The position numbers were made by a program, and so were the translations under genes. Shown one piece after another: positions 19,507-30,055 of a stretch of 64,000 nt of DNA. Within the stretch, counting starts at the first letter, position 1, and each line of letters begins with the position of its first letter. Location of the stretch: assembly GCA_934045075.1 (NCBI GenBank), contig OW203734.1, forward strand, positions 4,212,269 to 4,276,268. The letters run 5' to 3'. This DNA comes from Yponomeuta sedellus. Lineage: Eukaryota; Arthropoda; Insecta; Lepidoptera; Yponomeutidae. Below the pieces are notes generated by a model. It made no database searches and was not told the origin of the DNA. It saw only the letters and a program-made list of their open reading frames with translations.

Positions 19507-19838
19507 GAGAAGCCTAGGCGAACCGAGTGATTGGAATCAATCACTTGGTTAAGCAACAACAGGTGCGGTCAGGTACAGGATGGGTGAGCGTCCCGTGACT
19601 ACCGCTAGTGGCATTATTCCGAGCGCCAAGCCGTTGGTGCCGGCTGTCATATAATGGCAGTCGTTAAGCCATGTCAGAGGCCTTATGGGCGGCTTGATAA
19701 CTTCTGACAGTAAGGCCCGCCACTGTCTTACTATCCTCAACCAACCCGGACTTGGCCCCCGTGGTGGAGTATGGCCTAACCTTTCTGCGATGCAGGAAGA
19801 GACCCGTGCCCCAGCAGTGGGGACATACAAGGGTTGAT
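19507..19838 (+). repeat. Repeat E, near full length
   Basis: It runs from GAAGCCTAGGCGAACCGAGT to ACATACAAGGGTTGATAAC and then repeats GATAACGAT, so the 3' tail is a short GATAAC microsatellite. The A-box-like start is degraded. It is the best copy for defining the 3' end. Confidence 0.75.
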
Positions 19839-20024
19839 AACGATAACGATCTATTTATATGACCTGGAATGTGTTATTACAACCGGTCGCGCGAACGGGA
19901 AAAGAAGCAGAGTACGAGCATTTCGATGTTTGTTACTCCATCACGCAATATGGCTGTACGGATTTACATGAAACTTGGCATACAGATAGACAAAGATCTG
20001 AATTAAGACATAGCATATTTGATA

Positions 20025-20288
20025 TGTGGTGTTGGCCTAGAGAATAGCACCAACCCAATTCTTAGTGTGTGGTGTCGGCCTAGAGAATAGTACCAACCCA
20101 ATTCTTCCCGTGGGTGTCGTAAAAGGCGACTAAGGGACACAAAGCGGGGGGTGGGCAGCAGTGCCCCTTGCAATACAATTCCACCAAACTGCGATCCCCA
20201 ACCCGCATGCCCAACGTGGGGATTATGGGCTCATTAGGGGAGGTCTATGTCCAGCAGTGGACTAATGTAGCCTGAAGAAGGAGAAGAT
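20025..20288 (+). repeat. SINE-F with a duplicated 5' end
   Basis: The first about 43 bp (TGTGGTGTTGGCCTAGAGAA) occur twice in tandem before the body. The 3' end has CATTAGGGGAGGTCTATGTC and the GAAGAAGGAGAAG tail shared with RTE-like LINEs. Confidence 0.75.
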
Positions 20289-20356
20289 TTTTGATATCCC
20301 GTATTGCGTTCCCGTGGAATAATATTTTATTTTTACCGTAACCTTCTTTCACGGAA

Positions 20357-20430
20357 GCGTTCGTGGCCTAGTCGAACCAAGTGATTGGAATCAATCACTT
20401 GAGTAAAACAATAACAGGCGCTGTGCTATT
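20357..20430 (+). repeat. Repeat E, 5' fragment
   Basis: TGGCCTAGTCGAACCAAGTG and ATTGGAATCAATCACTTG are the A-box end of family E. The rest is lost. Confidence 0.6.
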
Positions 20431-20574
20431 GTAACATAGATATTATTACTATAATAAAAATCAAGTTTTATCAGCGGTCGACTGTACGTCATGAAGATGC
20501 CCTTTGCAATTCATTAACTATTCAAGGGCTCAATTACAGATCTAAAGGGCCGTTGCTTAGCAATTCATGGGTCA

Positions 20575-20931
20575 TTAGATTGCAAGAAACGAAAGGGAAA
20601 AGCGCAGTTTTTTCCTCAAGCCCAAAACTCGTTTCAAATTGATCCACTCATCATGACATGAAACAATAAATGACTCGGCTGCAAGGAATTCGGGCGTCCA
20701 TTCGAAAACACAATTATTAAACATCGGTTGTATCAATTTGGTAAGAGTGGGCTTTTGGTGATCCGATTGAGAAAAAGATTTTGGTGGTTCGAAAGTCAAA
20801 ATGGCGGTGCAGTTGCCGCACGGAAAATCGAACTTTGCGCAAAAAAAGTCGGCAGCCAACTGGCTATACGCTGGAGTAGTGTCGTAAGCAGCATCGCATT
20901 GCCAAGGGACCCAGGTAGAAAAATTAAACAT
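20575..20931 (-). CDS. Unassigned 118-codon ORF, probably non-coding
   Basis: The ORF contains a cysteine pair segment CAKFDFPCGNC but no recognised domain, signal peptide or splice context. The opposite strand is also open for 79 codons. The region lies between repeat fragments. I do not recognise a product and list it only as the longest unexplained ORF in this part. Confidence 0.12.
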   Translation of the reverse strand: MFNFSTWVPWQCDAAYDTTPAYSQLAADFFCAKFDFPCGNCTAILTFEPPKSFSQSDHQKPTLTKLIQPMFNNCVFEWTPEFLAAESFIVSCHDEWINLKRVLGLRKKLRFSLSFLAI

Positions 20932-21035
20932 CTTGAAATTTCAAGATGGCGGCCGAGATATAGATAGATGGTAAAAAATGAGAAATTTTTGTATGGAGAT
21001 TAAAGTACTAAAACTTTACTTTTTAACAGCGAGAC

Positions 21036-21455
21036 GAGAAAAACTTGCAAGACAGAGGGCCGAGCCCCACGAAGGGACCACAGAACACTTTTCCGCGGTG
21101 AGGCCAAAGGCTGAGCTCCTTTCAGACCGAGGCCGAAGTCCGAGACCATTCAGGTTGCGGCGTATAAGTACCAGCCAGCCGCAAAAGCAAAAAAGGACAA
21201 ACTTGCGAGGCCAGAGGCCGATCTTCCCAAAGCTGGGACGAAGAACCCCGCCATGGCGATTCCGAAGGCCGAGCTGCGTTTAGGCCAACGCCGAAGCCCG
21301 TGTCGTTTAGGTTACGCGCATGTATTCCAGCGCAGAAGCCAAAAGGGACAAACTTGCGCGGCCGGAGGTTGAGTTCTGTGAAGCGGGCACGAGGAACCAC
21401 GGCGCAGCGAGGCTGAAAGCCGAGCCTCGTCCAGGCCGAGGCGGAAGGCTGAGAT
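21036..21455 (+). repeat. GC-rich tandem repeat, about 150-160 bp period, three units
   Basis: The anchor ACTTGC recurs at 21043, 21201 and 21352, each followed by a GGCC.GAGGCCGA-type segment and an A.GAACC block. Units are diverged. The block is far richer in G+C than its surroundings, and short GAGGCCGAAG motifs recur inside units. Its origin is unknown. Confidence 0.6.
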
Positions 21456-21460
21456 CATAC

Positions 21461-21528
21461 ATGTTATTGCTTAACCCAAGTGATTGATTCCAATCAGTCG
21501 GTTCGTCTAGGCCACGAGCGCTTCAAGT
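21461..21528 (-). repeat. Repeat E, A-box fragment
   Basis: GCTTAACCCAAGTGATTGAT then GGTTCGTCTAGGCCACGAGC is the A-box end of family E in reverse. Confidence 0.55.
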
Positions 21529-21544
21529 CCTCATTGCTTGAAAT

Positions 21545-21665
21545 TGTTAATCCGCGGTGGGCATGCGTGGTAACTAAGCTCATACACTCTAAGTTACTTG
21601 ATTAAATTATCTTTTATCTTTATCTTTTTTTGTCTCTCTCAGAGAGAAGGTCTGTGCCCTAGAGC
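21545..21665 (+). repeat. SINE-C tail fragment
   Basis: ATCCGCGGTGGGCATGCGTG, TCTCTCAGAGAGAAGG and CTGTGCCCTAGAG mark the type-C tail. Confidence 0.55.
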
Positions 21666-21721
21666 GCGAAACCACAGCGGCAAGTCTACTAAAGATGATG
21701 AGAAGAAGACGATTATGAATG

Positions 21722-21828
21722 ATACGTTTAGTGATAAGGCCGCCGTTTGTACTATTAGCTGAAATATCTGTGTAATTTCCATCTTTATGTACACTAAAGT
21801 GTTCTCTATCTATCTGTCTAAATCCTCT
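21722..21828 (+). repeat. CR1-like LINE 3' end
   Basis: TTTAGTGATAAGGCCGCCGT, TGTGTAATTTCCATC and TTCTCTATCTATCTGTCT match the end of the 0.9-1.9 kb LINE. Confidence 0.65.
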
Positions 21829-22374
21829 CATTACGCAGATGCAAAAGCCAAACTTGTAGTTATATCGATTGCTATGCTATAAGATTTGCTATTCTTATAC
21901 GTTGGAAATCTATGCATTTAGTTAACTAAACGCTCAAGTACATACGCTTTACGCCAAAAATACACGTCTCAGTAAAAAATAAAAGAAAGGTTCACTAAAC
22001 ATTTGATGAAATGTTTTCAAAGTGGGGTAAAAAATGAGTTTGCATAATCTGAGATACGTTTTTAAACTTAAAGTCATAAAATGGGTGTTTTTTTTTGCTG
22101 AGCTTAAATAGAATTCAAGAGCGACAAATAAGAAAAAAATCCCCTGAGTTACAACTCATAAAGCTAACCACGGAAATTTTGTGGTGTCCGAACTACAGGT
22201 GAATCCTTCCGACACTTGTGTTATGATATTACAGGGTGGATTTTTGAGACGGGTCTGTAAGGGAAGTTACCTTCATCGTTATAGTTACAGGAAAACGTTC
22301 CTATATAAGAGACCATCCCGAACTTTTTAAGTTATTATGAACTGCAACAGATTTTAGAGTAAATATTAATGTTA

Positions 22375-22654
22375 AAAACATATTTAGAGGCTAAAAATTC
22401 CACCCATGCCGGGATTCGAACCCGCGACCTCTGGCTTTCCGTGCCAGCGCTCTTTCCAACTGAGCTAACATACAGATAATATTGAAAAGAGGTTCGAAAT
22501 TTCACTGATGCCGGTGAATCGCCCATTAGCTCAGTTGGAAAGAGCGCTGGCTCGGATAGACAGAGATCGCGGGTTCGAATCCCGGCATGGGTGGAATTTT
22601 TAGATTCTGAATAGGTTTTTAAAATTGTCCTTAGCACGAGTTAGTGTAAATAAT
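22375..22654. repeat. Family A head-to-head composite with 15-bp target duplication
   Basis: A minus copy starting at the short terminus runs to TGAGCTA at about 22467. The orientation flips and a plus copy with its own tRNA-like box runs to the long terminus (AGCACGAGTTAGTGTAAATA). TAAATATTAATGTTA flanks the whole block (22360-22374, 22655-22669). Confidence 0.88.
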
Positions 22655-22824
22655 ATAAATATTAATGTTAGTGTAAATATTAATAACATTACTTTGGAAC
22701 ACATAATATCTTAAATAGTTGGGGTTTGTCTCTTAGGAAGGTTTTCCTGTATCTATTTATAACGATTAAGGTACCTGCCCTTACTGACCCGTCTCAAAAA
22801 TTCATCTTGTATCGAATCCTTAAT

Positions 22825-22985
22825 ATGAAATGATATGGAATGAAAAGGTTTTACTCGAAGTAGCGTAGAAACTGCGGCTTTATGAACGTTACAATTCAAA
22901 CCAGGTATCCTTTTTAAAATCGAGATCATTTTGGAGAAAAAATGGACAAAAAAAACTCCAAAGTTAGTCCTTTCTAAGTTCATAA
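22825..22985 (-). repeat. LINE 3' UTR (58-kb family)
   Basis: ATGAAAAGGTTTTACTCGAA, GCGGCTTTATGAACGTTACA and TTTTGGAGAAAAAATGG match the UTR at 6.77 and 58.55 kb. Confidence 0.65.
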
Positions 22986-23574
22986 TTAACAGAGTTTACA
23001 TATTTATTATAAAATATAGATCTCACGTATTGTACTGGCTTTGATTCCAGACATCATTGTCATCTAAATAATCCTTTATGTTATAGTAGCCCTTTTGGCA
23101 AAAAGTGTACTTAACACATTTTTCGAACAGCGTTTCAGGCAATCAATACTACTACTTCGATACTACTTTAATATATTATAAATAACTCAAATAAAATGTA
23201 GAACAAAGACTACTACGCTTTGTTGGTCTCACGGATAAGACGCTTAGCTACGAAAACAGGGGTCGTGGGTTAGACTTATAGTGGAGTTTTAGTTGATAAC
23301 GTTTACAAAAACATAAAGGTTACTTTCCATTGACCTTTCCGTGTAGATACTGTTTTCGTTTTTATGAACAATAAAGTGTACTCTATATTTTTTTTCCAAA
23401 AACCAAGATCTAATTCAAAGGTTGTCTGGAAGAGATCCAATTGTATAACTTTACTTAGATTTAAGAAATCATGGTTTTATTCTTTTTTCTGGCAGTGCAA
23501 TAAAGTATTCTCTTTCTAATAAACTCCTGCTCCTGCTACCTGTCTTGAGTAACAATTTAATACATCACATTGTT

Positions 23575-23641
23575 TATCTATTTTGGATTTTTATGCTGAT
23601 TTAAACAATATATTCTTCTAGTTTTAGTTTTCAATAGGCAA
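23575..23641. repeat. Direct repeat of about 67 bp, left copy
   Basis: ATTTTGGATTTTTATGCTGA and CAATATATTCTTCTAGTTTT recur with few changes about 1.1 kb downstream in the same orientation. Confidence 0.6.
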
Positions 23642-24148
23642 ATGTAATGGATTTTTTTAATTTTTAAAAAAGTAAAAATTATTTATTACCAAATTAATTA
23701 TGTTACATGCATGTGGCTTAATAGTTAAAAGGACATTACTGTTAATACACAGTTTCTTTTCCCTAACAAACAGGGTTAACAGTTAAATTTAAATAACATT
23801 AAGTCGTGGTGACCTTGTCCAACACTAGGCTGGGCCTGTGTCGTGGGCGACGAGATTTTGCACAAAAAGTGTTAACAATTTAGACGTGCCGTGCTGAAGT
23901 AGCAGTGCCGATTTATTGATTATTCACAGCAAATTAAATACATTATAATATTTGTTTTTTTTTTTAATTGATTCACATTAAGACACTAAGTTAAATCTAA
24001 CAAAGAAATTTCTATATTATAAATTTTATTCTAATAATCTAATTACTACTTTATTCTCCTGAGGTAGTTCCCTTTTGAGGTAGGGTTAATTAAAATATCT
24101 AAGGTATGTATTGCATTAGGAAGTATATGAAATAATATTAAATATATA

Positions 24149-24194
24149 AGTATGTATCTGTATATATAATATATTATATATACAGATACATACT
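24149..24194. repeat. Perfect 46-bp AT-rich palindrome
   Basis: The left half AGTATGTATCTGTATATATA.. is followed with no spacer by its exact reverse complement. No mismatch was found over 23 + 23 bp. The flanks are not palindromic. Confidence 0.85.
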
Positions 24195-24680
24195 ACATTA
24201 TTTATACATACAATATATATTATATATACCAATTTCAGATGGAGTCCTTACTATTTTAGACGTATATAATATCTCAGTTTGGTCATAGTTCAGGTAAGAC
24301 AGCCATTTTTGTAGTAAGTTCTTAGCCTCAGTTACTGAGGCTTGCTCGAAGTTAAATTCTTAACAGCTTTGTTATAAAGTAAAGGGCTTAGAAATCACGA
24401 CAATCTCTGGGCAAATTTTGTTTTAGTCATTGGAACGTGCATCTTAGATACTCTGCGAGACTGGAGTTCCTTTTGCTCTATAGTATTGATGATCTCCCGG
24501 TGTTTATTTATGCATAATCTATAAATGAAAAGTTGGCGAACTGATAGAACTTCGCATTCGGTTAGGATGGCGGTGGTGGGGTATCTGCGTGGCTTTCTAT
24601 GCATAATTTTTAACACTGATCGCTGAGCTCTTTCAACGGGAATTATTGTGTGTGTGAATTATGAATTGAAAACTCTAATA
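24195..24680 (-). pseudogene. Jockey/CR1-like LINE reverse-transcriptase C-terminal fragment
   Basis: The minus-strand frame reads HNSHTIIPVERAQRSVLKIM, then RRYPTTAILTECEVLSVRQL and TKFAQRLSRFLSPLLYNKAV. This follows the pattern of jockey-type C-termini (QR.VLKIM, L.V.QLYIY, FGPKLYNKL). A frameshift leads into TEAKNLLQKWLSYLN. The catalytic core is missing. Confidence 0.7.
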
Positions 24681-24741
24681 TCTATTTTGGATTTTTATGC
24701 TAATTTAAACAATATATTCTTCTAGTTTCAGTTTTCAATAG
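24673..24741. repeat. Direct repeat of about 67 bp, right copy
   Basis: It is the second copy of the 23.6-kb block. The pair brackets a region holding the palindrome and the LINE fragment. They may be duplicated LINE UTR pieces or remnants of a terminal repeat. Confidence 0.6.
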
Positions 24742-25330
24742 GCATTCCTAATTGATTTTTTAAATTGAAAACTCGTTGAGCTTCTGTGTGTATGTTGTAT
24801 TTTTTCTGCTTTGCTTGGCTCTGTCTTTTGCTTTTTAATTTTTGTATCCTGTGTTTAACCGACAAAACGAAACAACTTTCTTTTGTATGACATAAAAAGT
24901 TCTTGTCATTTAATTTATAAATGTAATAGTAAAAACCATTAATTGGGAAATACCAAATATTAACAAATTTTTCATGTTTTTAAATTTTTTATTCTTATCC
25001 CACGCGTAAGTGTCATAAAACTTATAAAGGAACGTGTTTTTGGGAATAGATTACACAGTGTTTCTCGTCCTCAAAAGGAAGATTTTTTCGGAACTACGCT
25101 GAAACCGGACCAGACTCGACTTGTTGGCGCCAAACACGGAAATAAATGTGGCTATCGATAGAAATAAAACTATTGACTTACGCGTTCAGTGAAAATTTAA
25201 ATAGAAATGGTGATCTTCAATTGCCTCACTAGCCTGGCAGATCTACAGAGGTTACAGGTTTCATAAACTCTCAATAAACGATAATCCGGAATAACAAAGA
25301 AATTTTTACATTTTTCGAAATTTAACAGGG
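24742..25330. other. No recognised feature
   Basis: AT-rich sequence with no family assignment. Confidence 0.4.
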
Positions 25331-25334
25331 TAGC

Positions 25335-25487
25335 AGAGGCCTTATGGGCGGCTTGATAACTTCTGACTGTAAGGCCTGCCGCTGTCTTTCAATTCTCCAC
25401 CAACACGGACTTGGCTCCCGTGATCTGACCTTCGTGCAATGCAGGAAGAGACCTGTGCCCCAGCAGTGGGGATAGACAAGGGTTGAA
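25335..25487 (+). repeat. Repeat E, truncated
   Basis: AGAGGCCTTATGGGCGGCTT through GTGCCCCAGCAGTGGGGATA with an internal deletion at the GGTGGAGTATGG segment. Confidence 0.65.
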
Positions 25488-25654
25488 ATCGAACTTAACT
25501 GACGGGGCAACATTTCTACGATGGTTTTACAGAAATAAGGATGAAATCTGTATAGGTTCTGTAAAGAAACATCTCGGTTACAAAACCGTGCCACTTAAAT
25601 TATACTAGTTGATGCCCCCATGGGATCCTTTTGAATCTGTATACCTATGAATTG

Positions 25655-25868
25655 TTGTGTGGTGTTGGCCTAGATAATAGCACCAACCTAAATGCTTCCC
25701 GCGGGTGTCGTAAAAGGCGACTAAGGGATACAAACCGGGAGCAGCGCCCCCTGCAGTACAATTCCACCAAACTGCGATCACCAACCCGCATGCCCAGCGT
25801 GGGGATTATGGGCACTACCCCCCAATGATGGCATAACCTTGCGCTCATTAGGGGAGGGCTAAGAAGAA
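25655..25868 (+). repeat. SINE-F
   Basis: TGTGGTGTTGGCCTAGATAA, GGTGTCGTAAAAGGCGACTA and the RTE-like end ATTAGGGGAGGGCTA, then directly a (GAA)n tail. The CCAGCAGTGGAC part of the tail is deleted. Confidence 0.75.
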
Positions 25869-26052
25869 GAAAGAATTTGTATTCTCTCTCTTATCGAAAA
25901 ACAATATAAACAGGCGGGACCAACATCGGTATGTTGCAATACTTCTATTTTTTTCCGGTTTTTTAATTTTCTTTGTAAATTGTTTATACCTATAACCTAT
26001 TACACTAAGGGCAATGGGGCATACGAATTACGGCATCAGAATACTTACATAT

Positions 26053-26240
26053 ATACATACATACATACATACATACATACATACATACATACATACATAC
26101 ATACATACATACATACATACATACATACATACATACATACATACATACATACATACATACATACATACATACATACATACATACATACATACATACATAC
26201 ATACATACATACATACATACATACATACATACATACATAC
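26053..26240. repeat. (ATAC)n microsatellite, 188 bp
   Basis: It is an uninterrupted tetranucleotide run of 47 units followed by a short (AAAC) stretch. All long Tyr/Ile/His or Met/Tyr/Val/Cys reading frames here are translations of the repeat and not genes. Confidence 0.97.
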
Positions 26241-26244
26241 AAAC

Positions 26245-27490
26245 AAACAAACTAAACACATTATTCGAGACTTTTCCCCTTGGGTTCCGCCGCTGTCCGG
26301 TAAAATCATCCAATCACAACACTCGCTTCACAATTTTAATTAAGAAAGGCATTGAACAAGAAATAATGAACGCGTATCCAAATGTTTTCCGTAGCAAAGC
26401 GTCTATTACGAGTATATCGTTCTATCGTGTTAATGAATGGACATATGGTGCACTGATGCGTTTATTTTAGCACGCTCTACGTTGGTCTGTTAATAACTAA
26501 GCTAAAAAAGCTTAACGTGGAACGAAAAACTGTTTCGTTTTTCCACGGGCTGGCGGGCTACCGGCACTGGTCGTGGAAAGCAGACTTTATAAAAATGTGT
26601 AGTGCGCTTGCCTACTGACTGGAAAAACCACTGGTTAGGCTATTCTTTATTTAAAAAAATCATCAAACACACATACAAATGGCTCTTATTATCTCTGATT
26701 CGCTCTTATTAGCTCTTTTCCCTGCAAACGGTTAATTATTATTTGTGTAATAAACAAGATATTTTACAAGTTTATTTTCATAAGCACACCTTTTTGTATG
26801 CGCATCGCTATCTTATGGCGCATTGTAACAAAACAATTTGGCGTGAAATCATATGCATCGATGCAGCAGGACCTTTGCGCAATGCATGTATATTTTCGAT
26901 TTTAAAAAGAAATCTGTGACCCCCACCGCAGCCATATTGGCTCAATCAGTTAGTTTCCAGCCTCTTCTAAGTGCGGCACCATACGAAATTGTCATTGTGA
27001 AAAATTTATCGTCGCACCGACGTCCGAGTGGCACATAAATTGTAATCTATAATAGTTGTACGAATTGGGAGGTAGAAAGGGAGGAGGGAAGTTTAGGAAG
27101 AAAAGAAGGAAGGAAGAAAGTATATCAGTCAAAATGCGGGTAACGGCAAAAAATATATATATAAATATTGCTCAAAGGCAGTCCATCCTCTACATAGGCA
27201 GCGATGCTAGCGCTCTCCAGGGAAGGATATAATATGAACTGCGAGACACCACACTAATTAAAGAAGTCGAATAGTGGATGAATCCTTAGAAAATCGTTTC
27301 CTAACCCAAATTATCCTAAGCCCTGGTAAGAAGCCCCTTCAAACGCTTTTAATTAATCTTTTGGTCCTTTCCTGTGAATGTTTTTCCTCCTACGAAAGGC
27401 ATAGTCAGCTCATTCGGCGTTGACCAGAGTACCAACGGTAGTCCTTATTATCTGCGACACAGGGCTGGTATTACCAAAATTACTTAGCTT
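26245..27490. other. No recognised feature; short purine-rich patch
   Basis: Unique-looking AT-rich sequence. A purine-rich GGAGGAGGGAAG/GAAGGAAG patch lies at about 27065-27120. No gene was recognised. Confidence 0.45.
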
Positions 27491-27492
27491 TT

Positions 27493-27640
27493 AAGGGCTG
27501 GTTGCAGAATTGAGAATGTCACTAAGTAAATATTTAAGTATCGTTCTGTCACGCTCTTTTCTTACAAACACGAAGAGACAGCACTACAGTTAACGATTAA
27601 TTTGAGCGAGCGAAATTCTCAATTCAGCAACTAACTCCAA
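27493..27640. mobile_element. Small terminal-inverted-repeat MITE
   Basis: The left end GGGCTGGTTGCAGAATTGAG and the reversed right end GAGTTAGTTGCTGAATTGAG form imperfect inverted repeats of about 25 bp. There is no coding capacity. The superfamily is not assigned. Confidence 0.5.
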
Positions 27641-28260
27641 GGCTTCGTACTTGAAGAATGAAACACTGTCTGTCTGTTTTATGATAATACCAGTATAATC
27701 ATTCATAAAATTGTCACAAATGCAAATATAAAGAATTACGTTTCTAAAGCAAAGCTTGTTAACAGAGATATTCAATTATAACAGTAACAAAAAAAAACAA
27801 TATAGTCATAGGTAACAAGGATTGTCCGTACAAGGCAATGATAGAGACCTTTCATAGACGCTCTAAAGTATTAAGTTTATAATTCATTATTCATTCATTG
27901 ATTTGTGAGACACAAGTTCATCAGGAGTTATAATATCTTGTGTGCTCTAGCTAAACAGGCATACACATCTTATGTCAAAAGTATTAACACATTCCAATAA
28001 TTGTATTCAATAACAATTAAATAATTTGAAAAAGTATAATAAAATAAAAAAAAAACCTAATACTAAGAAATCAACTAAAAAATACTAAACGTCAATGATA
28101 AAAATATAAATGTCAGCCTGACAATGATTAGAAACCAAAATAACAAATATTTAAATTACAATTTTTCTTCAATGAACTCGTTTATGTTATACTCGTAATA
28201 GCATTAATTAGTCAACAATTCGTACAATTTTATTTTGAATTGAATGTTATTTAGTATTTT
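27641..28260. other. No recognised feature
   Basis: Very AT-rich, no ORF or family match. Confidence 0.45.
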
Positions 28261-28265
28261 TTATG

Positions 28266-28510
28266 TTTTCAGTGGCAGTGGGCTGGTCACATCTGTCGCA
28301 GAACCGATGATCGTTGGATCAGACGGGTTCTCGAATGGAGATCACGACTCGGCAAGCGCAGTGTAGGACGCCCTCCGGCCAGATGGACCGACGACCTGAA
28401 AAAGGTGGCTGGTGGTGACTAGATGGCGAAAACGGGAGATCGGGTCTTGTGGCGCACCCTGGGGGAGGCTTATGTCCAGCAGTGGACTGCAATAGGCTGA
28501 AATTAATGAA
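28266..28510 (+). pseudogene. RTE-like LINE, C-terminal end
   Basis: The plus-strand frame reads WQWAGHICRRTDDRWIRRVL, then KRSVGRPPARWTDDLKKVAG, then LWRTLGEAYVQQWTAIG. This is the best-preserved RTE C-terminus in the window. One stop interrupts it after the VAGG segment, and everything upstream is missing. The 3' tail is (AATG)n. Confidence 0.8.
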
Positions 28511-28954
28511 TGAATGCTTTTAGAAACATACATACACAATTACCCTCCTCTTGGCCGCATTCAAGCAACAATGAGTTTATACCTCTGTCTTGAAGGAACA
28601 GTTAAAAGCACGACATACGAGGTCTCTAATAGACGTGACGACAGTATCAAGTGATCAAAAATTTAACGATATTAGGGGATAGTACAATGTACATAGTTTA
28701 AAAACACTGATTTAGTCATCAAAAAATGAGACCAATATTTTCAATAAACTAAAAGTTTTCAGCCAAACTGTTTTCAGCCATTTTTACTGAAACCCATCAC
28801 ACTGCGTGACGTCACGCTTAGGTTAACATCGGTAAACTTCAGCCGTGTTTTGTTGTGACTACTAGTTATGACGATGTTTGTGTACCCGGGCGTGACGTCA
28901 GATTCGACGCCATGACACTGCGAGCTGTTTTCTACCAGATTAAAAATAACGCGA

Positions 28955-29060
28955 CTTATGAACGTTGATAAAGCGAAGGTGATCTGTCAGGATCGTGGCA
29001 AGTGGCAGTCCCTGGTCTCTGCTTACCCCTCTGGGATACGGGCGTGAGGTTATGTATGTA
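28955..29060 (+). pseudogene. LINE C-terminal fragment (family N)
   Basis: The frame includes KVICQDRGKWQSLVSAYPSG followed by a stop. The same protein end is on the minus strand near 59.5 kb. The clade is not assigned. It ends in a short TATG run. Confidence 0.5.
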
Positions 29061-29640
29061 TGTAAAAATAATTTTAGAAAAATGGCCTTAACCTTCGTTA
29101 AACTTTAGCTTATTACTAAAATACCTGTTTTTTGTAATAATAAATGTGTCCCAACATTATAAAAGAAGATTTTAAAATCTTTCGTCACGCCTGTTAGTTA
29201 CGATACAGGTGACTCTTCAACGAATATGTAAAACTCGATCAAAAGTTGACTGTACTTTAAATTTGAAACATAATGTACTTTATGGAAGCCGCAGTCTCCC
29301 CCACCCCACTCCCCCTCGTGCAATTAATTAATCAAGCCATTAATATTTTAATCATGAATAATTACGCATCGCCGTTAGTATTGTTTTTTATAGTCAAAGT
29401 AAATTATAATTACAGGAACACCTATTAGCGGATATACGACGGAGATTTTCAAGGAAACAAAGGAGTGCATAAAATATAGGCAAGACTTTTCTAAAATAGT
29501 CGTGCACCTCAGTGGCGTTTTAAATGATTTATGATTTAATTACATTTTTTTTCTCTTAACCAGAGACTATTTAAAGAGGCATCTGAGGGGTGTTTAAAGA
29601 AAGCTTGTTTTACACGACTGAGGCGGAGCTAAATAGAGGG
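29061..29640. other. No recognised feature
   Basis: AT-rich; a C-rich patch CCCCCACCCCACTCCCCCTC occurs at about 29298-29317. No gene. Confidence 0.4.
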
Positions 29641-29644
29641 AATA

Positions 29645-29880
29645 GTATGTATGTATGTATGTATGTATGTATGTATGTATGTATGTATGTATGTATGTAT
29701 GTATGTATGTATGTATGTATGTATGTATGTATGTATGTATGTATGTATGTATGTATGTATGTATGTATGTATGTATGTATGTATGTATGTATGTATGTAT
29801 GTATGTATGTATGTATGTATGTATGTATGTATGTATGTATGTATGTATGTATGTATGTATGTATGTATGTATGTATGTAT
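29645..29880. repeat. (GTAT)n microsatellite, 236 bp
   Basis: It is an uninterrupted run of 59 units. It is the reverse complement motif of the ATAC run at 26.1 kb. The Met-Tyr-Val-Cys ORFs are repeat translations. Confidence 0.97.
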
Positions 29881-30055
29881 AACTTCTTAAATAAAGGTCA
29901 GATTTTGACAAGACATAAATAAAACAAGTTTTTAGGCTATGAATAACAAAACCACGGAAAGTACATAAATAAATAAATAACTAACCACCTGCCTGCTGAG
30001 CATTTACTAAGCAGGCGGGACCCAAATTACACAATAAACCTGTTTGTGAGATATC

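Noticed and set aside
21122..21400. ORFs in the GC-rich tandem block
   Set aside because: Open frames on both strands follow from high G+C and few stops, with no recognised domain.
25980..26343. ORFs of repeated Tyr-Ile-His-Thr or Met-Tyr-Val-Cys
   Set aside because: They are translations of the ATAC microsatellite on both strands.
29590..29922. 110-codon Met-Tyr-Val-Cys ORF
   Set aside because: It is a translation of the GTAT microsatellite.
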